Shown: positions 56,227 through 63,541 of the stretch, in pieces | Position numbering within the stretch: the first letter of the stretch is position 1 | How the letters are laid out: the number at the start of each line of letters is the position of its first letter | DNA from: Streptomyces sp. JH14 | Lineage (GTDB): Bacteria; Actinomycetota; Actinomycetes; Streptomycetales; Streptomycetaceae | NCBI RefSeq assembly: GCF_029428675.1 | Contig: NZ_JAJNEL010000002.1 | Location: forward strand, 186,001 to 250,000 | Length of the DNA: 64,000 bases | Direction: 5' to 3' | Program-made: the position numbers and the translations under genes | Notes under the pieces: model-generated | What the model saw: only the letters and a program-made list of their open reading frames with translations | Told to the model about the DNA's origin: nothing | Database searches by the model: none

Positions 56227-57210
56227 GTGCCGCTCACCGCGCTCCGTCGCACCCCCGGCGTGACTCTCACCGTCGCGCTCGTCGCCGTCACGCTGGCCAC
56301 AAACGCTTCTCAGGCGTCGGCGGCCGACACTCCGTCGCTGCGGGTTCTGACGTACAACACGTTCTTGATGAGCAAGACGCTCTACCCGAACTGGGGGCAG
56401 GACCACCGGGCCGCGGAGATCCCGAAGGCACCCTTCTTCCAGGGCAATGACGTCGTGGTGCTCCAGGAGGCATTCGACAACTCGGCATCCGACGCCCTGG
56501 CCCGGAACGCGTCCGCTCAATACCCGTACAGAACACCGGTGGTGGGCAGGAGCAGGGCCGGCTGGGACGCCACGGGAGGTGCCTACTCGGCTGTGACTCC
56601 GGAAGACGGTGGTGTCACCGTACTGAGCAAGTGGCCGATCGTCCGTAAGGAACAGTTCATCTACAAGGACGCCTGCGGCAGCGACTGGTGGTCCAACAAG
56701 GGCTTCGTCTATGCCGAACTGAACGTCAACGGCACCATGGTGCACGTGGTGGGTACCCACGCGCAGTCGACCGACTCCGGATGCGGTTCGGGTGAGGCGG
56801 CGCAGATGCGCAGTCGGCAGTTCAAGCAGATCGACGCCTTCCTCGACGCCAAGAACATTCCCACGTCCGAACAGGTCATCGTGGCGGGCGACATGAACGT
56901 CGACTCCCGCTCCCCCGAGTACGCCTCGATGCTCGCCGATGCCGGACTGACCGGAGCCGATGCCCGCACCGGGCACCCGTACTCCTTCGACACCCGGGAC
57001 AACTCGATCGCGTCCTACCGCTACCCCGACGATGCCCGCGAGGACCTCGACTACGTACTTCACCGCGCCGGGCACGCACAGCCTGCCGGATGGACGAACG
57101 AGGTGGTCAAGGAGCAGAGCGCGCCCTGGACCGTCTCCAGCTGGGGCACGGACTACACGTACACGAACCTCTCCGACCATTACCCGCTGATCGGTTTCGC
57201 GGGCCGGTAG
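56227..57210 (+). CDS. Secreted sphingomyelinase C-like phosphodiesterase
   Basis: A 327-residue exported enzyme of the endonuclease/exonuclease/phosphatase fold, most like bacterial neutral sphingomyelinases, which release phosphocholine and ceramide with Mg2+. A signal peptide ends at ASQASA (about residue 33). Catalytic stretches: LRVLTYNTFLM (Asn), VVLQEAFDN (metal-binding Glu), VIVAGDMNVDS (Asp, Asn) and NLSDHYPLIGF (final Asp-His pair). The GTG at 56227 follows CAGGAG. The last 25 codons and the DNA downstream recur near 63.4 kb in a second, broken copy. Confidence 0.9.
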   Translation: MPLTALRRTPGVTLTVALVAVTLATNASQASAADTPSLRVLTYNTFLMSKTLYPNWGQDHRAAEIPKAPFFQGNDVVVLQEAFDNSASDALARNASAQYPYRTPVVGRSRAGWDATGGAYSAVTPEDGGVTVLSKWPIVRKEQFIYKDACGSDWWSNKGFVYAELNVNGTMVHVVGTHAQSTDSGCGSGEAAQMRSRQFKQIDAFLDAKNIPTSEQVIVAGDMNVDSRSPEYASMLADAGLTGADARTGHPYSFDTRDNSIASYRYPDDAREDLDYVLHRAGHAQPAGWTNEVVKEQSAPWTVSSWGTDYTYTNLSDHYPLIGFAGR

Positions 57211-57273
57211 AACCGTGTCGGCCGACCGGGTTCGGGGTCGGGATCGTCCGGGTCATACGTTGCGCTGAGCGAC

Positions 57274-57732
57274 GCCGTCTCGACCGCAGCCGTGGTGCGG
57301 CGTGCGCCCGGGGGGGTGGGGCGTGCCGTGGGTGGCTGCGGGATCGGCTGTCGTGGGCAGGCCGGTCGCGCGGGACGCGGCCTGCGGTGATTCTCGTCCG
57401 GTCGGCCCGATGCGCGGGCTTGGTGCCTGTCTGCTGGGCGACCGGGGTGTGCGTGGGGCTTGATCAGTAGGCCGAGTTGACGTTGTCGATCGAGCCGTAG
57501 CGGTGGGCCGCGTAGTTGGCGGAGGCGGTGATGTTGGCGACCGGGTCGTAGATGTTCTGCGAGGTGCCGGCGACGTGATAGGTCTTGAAGGTGGGGTCGA
57601 TGACCTGCATCAGGCCCTTGGAGGGGATGCCCTTCATGGCGTTGGAGTCCCAGTTGTTGATGGCATTGGGGTTGCCGGAGGACTCGCGCATCAGGTTCTT
57701 GTGGATGCCCTCGTAGGTGGCCGGGATGCCCT
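57274..57732. repeat. Direct repeat, copy 1 (spacer plus SLT gene 3' part)
   Basis: At least 459 bp nearly identical to 63542-64000 (constant offset 6268 bp), with only a few substitutions and two compensating one-base indels. It covers the sphingomyelinase-SLT spacer and the 3' part of the SLT gene. The true length is greater, since copy 2 is cut by the window edge. Confidence 0.95.
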
Positions 57733-57940
57733 GCTTGTGCAGGATCTCCAGCGACTGCTTGATCCAGCTGTCAACGTTGCCGCCGCTGGACTGGGCGGGG
57801 GCGGGGGTGGCGGCCGAGGCGGCCGGGGCGCTGACGACAGTGCCGGCCATCACCGCGGCGCCGGCGGCGACCATGCCCAGCGAGATCTTCTTGGTGCGGG
57901 TCATGCGGGCGAACTTCGTGGGCATCGCGGTGATCTGCAC
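57464..57940 (-). CDS. Secreted transglycosylase SLT-domain protein
   Basis: A 158-residue exported protein with a lytic-transglycosylase fold that would cut peptidoglycan. A signal peptide ends at PAASAA (about residue 44), then a short Pro/Ala/Gly linker and the SLT domain: catalytic Glu in NLMRESSGNPNAINNWD (about 87), SKGLMQVIDPTFKTYH and ASANYAAHRYGSID. The GTG at 57940 follows AGGAA. A second copy with the same protein sequence begins to appear at the right edge of the window. Confidence 0.92.
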   Translation of the reverse strand: MQITAMPTKFARMTRTKKISLGMVAAGAAVMAGTVVSAPAASAATPAPAQSSGGNVDSWIKQSLEILHKQGIPATYEGIHKNLMRESSGNPNAINNWDSNAMKGIPSKGLMQVIDPTFKTYHVAGTSQNIYDPVANITASANYAAHRYGSIDNVNSAY

Positions 57941-58013
57941 GTGGTAATTCCTGTTCTGTCGGGGGGTGATGCCAAGAATTGTTAATCAGGAAGGAATCCC
58001 GGGTCAACGACCC

Positions 58014-58028
58014 CCTCCTACTAGGAGG
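58014..58028. promoter_or_regulatory. Perfect palindrome in the SLT gene leader
   Basis: CCTCCTACTAGGAGG, a 15-bp palindrome about 75 bp upstream of the SLT start codon and in its probable promoter or leader. One arm is also a strong ribosome-site-like sequence on either strand. The rest of the 493-bp gap (57941-58433) is A/T-richer than average and shows no gene or known riboswitch pattern. Confidence 0.5.
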
Positions 58029-58433
58029 ATTAGTATCGGGCATCTGAAACGATCCGGGGACGCCGAACAACGCGGGGAACGAGCGCTGTCGGGTCTACTA
58101 TTCGGCTTCATAGTGACGCGGGCCATATGGCTCACCCCACACGGCAAATGCCTCAAAACGACACAAGAGTGACGCAGATCATGTGACCTGCACCATATCG
58201 AGGGCACCCAATTCGCTCACCGTAATAACGAGAAAGCATTCCGTATTCGCGTCGGGGTGGGATGGGGCAGCGGATTATCGATGCCTTTCGGCAGCGAATC
58301 CTGGCCGCTGGCTGTAGGCCTACGGAACGTCCTCCACCTCTCCCGGCGAACCAAGAAATCCGTGGCGGAAGCCGAAGGTTTCTCCGCGGGCAAGGCCCAG
58401 GGCGGCGTCGTTCGGGGGTTCTGTCCGGTTTGA

Positions 58434-59672
58434 TCACGTGATGCCGAGGGTGGCCAGCGGTCGGGTGGCGTCTCGGCTGTGTTTGCGCAGGCCGGCGGCG
58501 ATGTTGTCGCAGCCGGTCAGACGGAGGGCGCCGATGGCCAGGTTGCGCAGTGCCGCCATGGCCCGGGGCGCGGTCCCGGCCCGCGCGCGGGAGGCGTCTT
58601 CGGCGAAGGTGGTGTCGCGCACGTGGTAGATCTTGTTCTCGATGCCCCAGTGTTCGCGTACACGGTGCGCGATCTCGGGAGCATCGGCCTGTTCCGCCGT
58701 CAGGTCGGTGACTGCGTAGACACGTTCCAGGGTGACCTTCCCGGTGGTGACCGTCCGGCGGCGGCGCACGATCTGCACGGCCTGGGCGGCGTGGGGGAAG
58801 TCGAGGCCGCGGGTGACGGTGCAGGTCTTGACGCGGCGGATCTCGTCACGGCCGTGCTCCGTGGCGCGGGTCTTGTCCAGCAGCGGAACTTCCCGCCAGG
58901 GCAGCTGCTTCAGGTGCTGGTGCAGCAGCGGCTGATTCCTCTTGATCACGGCGATGTAGCGGGCCTTCTTCTCCTCCACCAGGAAGCGGGCATGGGCTGT
59001 CTGGGAGTGCAGGGCGTCGAAGGTGACCACGGTGTCGGCCAGGTCGAGGTCGACGAGCATCGGCCGGAAGACGGTGATCTCGTTGGTCCTGGCGCTGACC
59101 TCACGCTGGGCTGCGACCAGGCCGGTCCCGGTCATCGCGGCCAGAAGGTGGACCTGGGTGCCGTCGGCGCGGCGCGCGCCGCGAACGGTCTTGCCGTCCA
59201 CGGCCAGCGAGCGGCGGGCGCGTCTGCCCAGGTCATGGTCGAGTGGCGGGCGGTCGGGGTCGCGGGCGGCGAGCCAGGCGCCGATCGCGTCGTCGAGGGC
59301 GTCGCCGTCCACGCGCTGCAGGATTCGGCGCACGGTGGCTTCGGTCGGGGCGGTGGGCCCGGCGGGTTCGCGGCTCGGGCCGCCGAGGGCGGTGAGCACG
59401 GCGGCCGGGGCGTCGGCTGCCCATTCCGCGATCGCAGTCAGGGATTTCGCGCCGGCCAGTACCGCGCACGCGGCGAGTGCGAGGACGAAGGCGAGGGGGT
59501 GGCGGCGCCCCTTGGCCCTACGTGGATCGGGCACGGTCGCGAGGCGGTCCAGCAGCTGCGGGTGTTCCCCGGGCTTGGCAGGGCGGCCGGTGGCGAGCCG
59601 GCCCAGGCCGACGGGGATGGGCGACGATGATCGGGCAGGCACGGTCTTCCGCCTTGTGATGACAGCGGCCAA
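58434..59672 (-). CDS. ISAs1-family transposase
   Basis: A 412-residue DDE transposase. SLAVDGKTVRGARRADG carries the first Asp, VVTFDALHSQTAHARFLV the second, and HWGIENKIYHVRDTTFAED the catalytic Glu; all are intact and typical of the ISAs1 group. The first 30 residues are uncertain: the frame opens at a TTG (59672), while a GTG at 59642 has a GGCGGAAG site. Terminal inverted repeats could not be identified by eye. Its 5' end lies 25 bp from the stop of the NAD(P)-binding protein gene. Confidence 0.92.
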   Translation of the reverse strand: MAAVITRRKTVPARSSSPIPVGLGRLATGRPAKPGEHPQLLDRLATVPDPRRAKGRRHPLAFVLALAACAVLAGAKSLTAIAEWAADAPAAVLTALGGPSREPAGPTAPTEATVRRILQRVDGDALDDAIGAWLAARDPDRPPLDHDLGRRARRSLAVDGKTVRGARRADGTQVHLLAAMTGTGLVAAQREVSARTNEITVFRPMLVDLDLADTVVTFDALHSQTAHARFLVEEKKARYIAVIKRNQPLLHQHLKQLPWREVPLLDKTRATEHGRDEIRRVKTCTVTRGLDFPHAAQAVQIVRRRRTVTTGKVTLERVYAVTDLTAEQADAPEIAHRVREHWGIENKIYHVRDTTFAEDASRARAGTAPRAMAALRNLAIGALRLTGCDNIAAGLRKHSRDATRPLATLGIT

Positions 59673-59696
59673 GATCCTCTCCCCGCGGACGGCCAG

Positions 59697-60359
59697 TTAG
59701 CCGCGGGCGTTCCACACCAGCGGGGCGCGGCGGATCCAGGTCTCTTCGTCGATGGCGTCGAGGAGGAAGCGGGCGAGGTCGGCCCGGTTGATCCAGCGCC
59801 CGGGGGCGGTGGTGCCGGGGTCGCCGGCGCGCAGGGGTCCGGTGGCGGGCTTGTCGGTGAGGGCGACGGCGCGGGCGAGGGTCCAGTCGGTGTCGGAGGC
59901 GCGCACGACTTGGTCGACGCCGGTGTGGTCGGTGAAGCCGACCTTGAGGTTCGACAGGTTGATGAACGTCTTCACCAGGGGGTTAAGGCGGGCCCAGTCG
60001 TCGCCGGCGCCCTGTGAGGAGGTCAGTACGATCCGGCGGATGCCCTGTTCGGCCATGACGGTCAGGGTGTTGCGGGCGGCGTCGGTCATGAACATCGGCG
60101 GGCTGACCGGCTTGGCCCAGGGGTTGTCGGAGGCGCGGGCGTTGTTCAGCACGCTGATCACCGCCCGGGTGCCGTGGGCGGCCTTGCGGATGTCGTCGAT
60201 GTTCGCGGGCGTGCCCTGGATCAGCTCGACACCGGTCGGGGCATGGACGGCGGAGGGATCACGGACGAGGGCGCGGACGCGGTGGCCGCGTTCGGCGGCC
60301 TGTGCCAGGACGTGGATGCCGGTGCGGCCACTGCCGCCAAGGACGAGCAGGTCGGTCAT
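59697..60359 (-). CDS. NAD(P)-binding oxidoreductase-like protein (NmrA/SDR type)
   Basis: A 220-residue Rossmann-fold protein with the dinucleotide motif LLVLGGSGRTGIHVLAQA at the N terminus. IRRIVLTSSQGAG carries a conserved Ser, but no YxxxK pair is clear, so it belongs to the atypical SDRs that act as NAD(P)H-binding sensors or reductases. Last gene of the minus-strand operon DsbA-like, DoxX, NAD(P)-binding, probably controlled by the divergent HxlR regulator. Confidence 0.88.
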   Translation of the reverse strand: MTDLLVLGGSGRTGIHVLAQAAERGHRVRALVRDPSAVHAPTGVELIQGTPANIDDIRKAAHGTRAVISVLNNARASDNPWAKPVSPPMFMTDAARNTLTVMAEQGIRRIVLTSSQGAGDDWARLNPLVKTFINLSNLKVGFTDHTGVDQVVRASDTDWTLARAVALTDKPATGPLRAGDPGTTAPGRWINRADLARFLLDAIDEETWIRRAPLVWNARG

Positions 60360-60428
60360 GGGAAGTCATCGCCTTTCATGGGCGGAGGGCCGGGCGGTGG
60401 GAGCCGGCCGGGGACGGATTCGGAAGGA

Positions 60429-60800
60429 TCAGAAGGAGTACGGGCCGAAGCGGCCCCAGGCCACCACGACGGCCAGGGCCAGCAGCACGGCGTTCATACC
60501 GATCGCGCTGTACTCCCGGCGGCGGACGTGGAAGGTGCCGGCCAGCGCCATCACCACCGCGAGGCCGACGGCGGCGAGCGGGGTGAGGACCACCGCGACG
60601 CCGGTGGCGGCGGGCAGGACCAGGCCGAGCACGGCGGCCAGTTCGACCGCGCCGATCAGCCGGACCGCGCCCGGGGCGAGGTCCTTGGCGTAGGGAAGAG
60701 TGCCGGCGAGCCTGTCGATCGGCTGGGTCGTCTTCATGACGCCGGCCATCGCGAACACCGCGGCCAGCAGTCCCTGCAGGACCCACAGCAGGACGTTCAT
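60429..60800 (-). CDS. DoxX-family membrane protein
   Basis: A 123-residue protein with four membrane helices. The N-terminal LLAAVFAMAGVMKTTQP and VRLIGAVELAAVLGLVLP are DoxX family features. The ATG at 60800 has a GAGGAG site. It sits between the DsbA-like and NAD(P)-binding genes; DoxX-like proteins are linked to redox and thiol stress at the membrane, which agrees with these neighbours. Confidence 0.9.
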   Translation of the reverse strand: MNVLLWVLQGLLAAVFAMAGVMKTTQPIDRLAGTLPYAKDLAPGAVRLIGAVELAAVLGLVLPAATGVAVVLTPLAAVGLAVVMALAGTFHVRRREYSAIGMNAVLLALAVVVAWGRFGPYSF

Positions 60801-60839
60801 CGGACTCCTCGGTTCTGGATCACGGGGGCTATGGGGGAT

Positions 60840-61556
60840 TCAGCCGTGTGCGGGGACGGCACAGCCGTCCGGGCCGCAGACCGGGGCGTCACCGCCACCG
60901 GCGACGGGGGTGAGGGGGTGGGTGTCGTCCCAAGCGGTGCGGAGCAGGTCGAGCAGGGTGTCGCTGTCCTGGGCGCCGGGGACGCCGTAGCGGCCGTCGA
61001 CGACGATGAACGGGGCGCCGGTCGCGCCGAGGCGCTGAGCGTGGGTCGCGTCGTCGCGGACCTGTTCGCGGTAGCGGCGCTGGGCGAGGGCCTGTCGGGT
61101 CTGCTCGCGGTCCAGGCCCAGGGTGTCGGACAGCGCCAGCAGGTCGTCCGGGGAGAAGACGGGCTCGGCCTTGCCGAAGTAGGTGTCGAAGATCGCGTCC
61201 CACGCTTCGCGGTTCTTGCCCTGGGCGGAGGCGTGGGCGAGGAACTCGTGGGCCAGGTCGGTGTTGCCGACCTGGTTGTCCAGCACCCGGTAGGGGCTCA
61301 GTCCCTCGGCCGCGGCCAGTGCCTCGATCCGCCGGGTCGATGTCTCGGCCTGACTGCCGCCGACACCGTGCCGTCGCAGCAGAGCCTCGCGGACGGAGAA
61401 AGTGCGGTCCTCGGGGAAGCTGCTGCTGAGCGGGAACGAGTGGTGGACCACCTCCACCTCGCCCGCGTGCTCGAACCGCTCCACGGCCTGCTCCAGGCGG
61501 TGATGGCCCAGCCCGCACCAGGGGCACGTCACCTCGGACCAGATGTCCACCTTCAC
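60840..61556 (-). CDS. DsbA-family thioredoxin-like oxidoreductase (FrnE type)
   Basis: A 238-residue cytoplasmic protein. The active-site motif CPWCGLG lies at residues 11-17 right after the first strand (KVDIWSEVT). The cis-Pro loop is GATGAPFIVVDGRYGVPGAQ near the end, and the helical insert between matches FrnE/polyketide-associated DsbA proteins. The C terminus has an extra Cys pair (PVCGPDGCAVP). The GTG at 61556 follows GGAGG. First gene of the redox operon; divergent from hxlR. Confidence 0.92.
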   Translation of the reverse strand: MKVDIWSEVTCPWCGLGHHRLEQAVERFEHAGEVEVVHHSFPLSSSFPEDRTFSVREALLRRHGVGGSQAETSTRRIEALAAAEGLSPYRVLDNQVGNTDLAHEFLAHASAQGKNREAWDAIFDTYFGKAEPVFSPDDLLALSDTLGLDREQTRQALAQRRYREQVRDDATHAQRLGATGAPFIVVDGRYGVPGAQDSDTLLDLLRTAWDDTHPLTPVAGGGDAPVCGPDGCAVPAHG

Positions 61557-61572
61557 CGCGCACCTCCAATTC

Positions 61573-61589
61573 TTACGACTTGTTCGTAA
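61573..61589. promoter_or_regulatory. Candidate HxlR operator
   Basis: Inverted repeat TTACGA (61573-61578) and TCGTAA (61584-61589) with a 5-nt spacer, in the 105-bp divergent region between the DsbA-like and HxlR genes. HxlR/YodB-type regulators bind dyads of this form. No other dyad is seen in this region. Confidence 0.65.
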
Positions 61590-61661
61590 CGCCATGGTGG
61601 ACCAGTATGGAAGGCGATACAAAAGGCACATCCGTGTGCGTGCCGGAGAGGAATGTGCGTC

Positions 61662-62108
61662 ATGGAACAGACCCGCGAAGCGAAGGCGGCCGGTGGGGCG
61701 AAGGCGGCCGGGGCGACGGCGATCGGGCCGTGCGCGGCGATCCCCGCCGAGCACATGGCCTTCATCCGCGAGGTCCTGGACCGCGTCGGCGACAAATGGA
61801 GCCTGCTGCTGATCGCCGTCCTGGAGCCGGGCCCGCTGCGCTACACCGACCTGCAGCGCCAAGTCCCCGGGATCTCCCAGCGCATGCTCACCCTCACCCT
61901 GCGCCAACTCCAGCAGGATGGCCTGACCTCCCGCACCGCCTACGCCGAAGTGCCCCCACGCGTCGAGTACACCCTGACCCCACTCGGCCGCGGCCTCCAC
62001 GAGATCGCCACGTCCCTGGTCGGCTGGGCCGCCGCCCACCACGACGAGATCCGCGAGAACCGCGCCCGCACGACCTCAGCGCAGCCGAGTACGACTGCAC
62101 GCGCCTGA
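61662..62108 (+). CDS. HxlR-family transcriptional regulator
   Basis: A 148-residue winged-helix regulator. VLDRVGDKWSLLLIAVLEPG and LRYTDLQRQVPGISQRMLTL are the HxlR signature; the recognition helix is in the latter. A Cys in GPCAAIP just before the domain matches the redox-sensing Cys of YodB/HypR-type members, suggesting response to electrophile or thiol stress. The ATG at 61662 has GGAGAGG 10 nt upstream; the ATG at 61653 is too close. Likely controls the divergent DsbA-like operon and itself. Confidence 0.92.
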   Translation: MEQTREAKAAGGAKAAGATAIGPCAAIPAEHMAFIREVLDRVGDKWSLLLIAVLEPGPLRYTDLQRQVPGISQRMLTLTLRQLQQDGLTSRTAYAEVPPRVEYTLTPLGRGLHEIATSLVGWAAAHHDEIRENRARTTSAQPSTTARA

Positions 62109-62109
62109 G

Positions 62110-62135
62110 CTACCGGAGACCGTCACCGACGGTAG
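62110..62135 (+). terminator. Possible terminator after hxlR
   Basis: CTACCG (62110-62115) pairs with CGGTAG (62130-62135); an alternative inner stem ACCGTC/GACGGT exists. Short but directly after the stop codon. Confidence 0.4.
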
Positions 62136-62307
62136 CGAAACGCGCGGCCACCCGCCTCCCCATCGCTGGCCGCGGGTGGAGGATTCCCACTGGCCACCGA
62201 CATGGTGATCAGGGACTCGACACCTCATGATCACTCGGAGGCTGTGCCTGCCTCCGTTCCAGCCCGATCCGCGAACCCCACGGCCACGTCAGCCGCCTGA
62301 ATCGGCA

Positions 62308-62842
62308 TCAAGATGGACACATCGCCTGAACGACGCCACCCTGGGGCAAGGCCTGCCTGCCGATGGCCGCGCGCCACCGGGCGAACGCCTCGCCAGAGAT
62401 CGGTATGGACCGGTCCGGATCGAAGCCCTCGTGGTCCTCCCAGCGCTCGCCGTGCACCACCGCGGGTGGCGGGACAGTTCTCGCTCCAGCTGCAGCCCGG
62501 CCAGGAAGCGCCCACGCTCGGCGAGCAGGGACGTATGGGAGTGGTCGCAGTGAATGCTGCACGCCCAATGAACGATGACCATGTCCGGGCGGACCTCACG
62601 GATCACGACGGCGATGGGCAGGACGGTGTCGTCGCCGGTGCCGAGGAGCCCGTCGTACTGGTCGGGTGGCCGCGCTCGCCTTGGGTCAGGGCGAGCAGGA
62701 CACCACGGCCCCCGCTCAGGATGGGCTCGACAAGCACGGTCACTGCGGCGAGATCCACGTCGCCGACGTGACCGCCGATGGCGCGGATGGTCCTCGACCT
62801 GGTCTCCATCATGTGGGCCCCATACCTGAGGCCGCCGAACAT
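62308..62842 (-). pseudogene. Remnant of a PIG-L (LmbE-like) deacetylase gene with two frameshifts
   Basis: The protein can be followed only by changing frame twice. Frame one (62842 down to about 62665) gives AIGGHVGDVDLAAVTVLVEP and ALTQGERGHP. Frame two gives DQYDGLLGTGDDT, VIREVRPDMVIVHWACSIHC and AGLQLERELSRHPRW. Frame three gives ERWEDHEGFDPDRS and ends at 62308. These segments follow the order of PIG-L-family N-acetylglucosaminyl deacetylases. At 535 bp it is also shorter than a normal 700-800 bp gene, so internal parts are lost. Non-functional. Confidence 0.72.
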
Positions 62843-62984
62843 GACGCCACGGATGCAGCGAGCACGGTGCGATCGGTGGCGAGGTAGCTGCGCAGGAGCG
62901 GTACAGACGCTGTCGGGGTGATGTGTTGTGCGTGGTCCAGGGGGACGCGCCCGACACCATGGCGTGCTGGTCGGCGCGCAGCAG

Positions 62985-63155
62985 GTGCGCGCCGTGACGT
63001 TCATCGGATCGGACGCGGTCGGCGCCGCGCTACGCAGTATGACCAACCCCGCAGCCCGCCCGCAGTTCGAACTCGGCGATCGCAACGCAGCGTTGGGGTG
63101 CGCCGACGCCTATCAGCCACGCGCCGCCAAGGACGTTGCCGCGGGCGCATTCGGA
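62985..63155 (+). pseudogene. Fragment of an aldehyde dehydrogenase gene
   Basis: About 57 codons matching the middle of aldehyde dehydrogenases: VRAVTFIGSDAVGAAL (NAD-binding loop), then QFELGDRNAALGCADA (normally ELGGKNP) and KDVAAGAFGQ. The catalytic Cys segment that should follow is missing; the sequence changes to another family within 25 bp. Isolated fragment without start or end. Confidence 0.65.
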
Positions 63156-63178
63156 CAGCCGCCGAACGGTCCGGCCCT

Positions 63179-63355
63179 GCCGGGCACGAGGATCGGGAAG
63201 CCACCTACGAAGGCGGCGAAACGGCCGGTGCGCATGTGCGGGATACCGAGGGGCAGGTGATCGGCGCGGTCGGCGTGAGCGGAGTCAACGGAGAGCAGGA
63301 CAAGGCTGTGGGCGCTGCCGCACTGACCGCCTTCGAGGCGAAGGTGGCGGGTGCC
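63179..63355 (+). pseudogene. Fragment of a GlcG/HbpS-family gene
   Basis: In a different frame from the preceding fragment, HVRDTEGQVIGAVGVSGVNG and EQDKAVGAAALTAFEA match the C-terminal end of GlcG/HbpS (haem-binding) proteins, whose last strand reads IGAVGVSG followed by EQDE. The N-terminal two thirds are absent. It runs directly into the sphingomyelinase fragment. Confidence 0.6.
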
Positions 63356-63368
63356 GCGAGCGGCCGAT

Positions 63369-63443
63369 GTCTCCGGCTGGGTCACGGACCACACGTACAC
63401 GAACCTCTCCGACCATGACCCGCTGATCGGCTTCGCGTGCCGG
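63369..63443 (+). pseudogene. Sphingomyelinase 3' fragment (second copy)
   Basis: 75 bp encoding VSGWVTDHTYTNLSDHDPLI and then GFACR, matching the last 25 codons of the gene at 56227-57210 (57133-57207) with five amino-acid changes, including Tyr to Asp after the catalytic His. The stop codon is lost. It marks the left limit of the duplicated block. Confidence 0.85.
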
Positions 63444-63541
63444 TCACGTCCGCACGTTGATGACGTCGGACATGACAGTGGCTCGCCTCGGATGGCGAGC
63501 CTGTCGTCCCTTGTGGCCACCGTCCGGTGGCCCTCAGGTGT

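Noticed and set aside
57941..58433. Possible ydaO (c-di-AMP) riboswitch in the SLT leader
   Set aside because: Such switches often precede cell-wall hydrolase genes in Streptomyces, but the conserved core was not found on the relevant strand; only a short palindrome is present.
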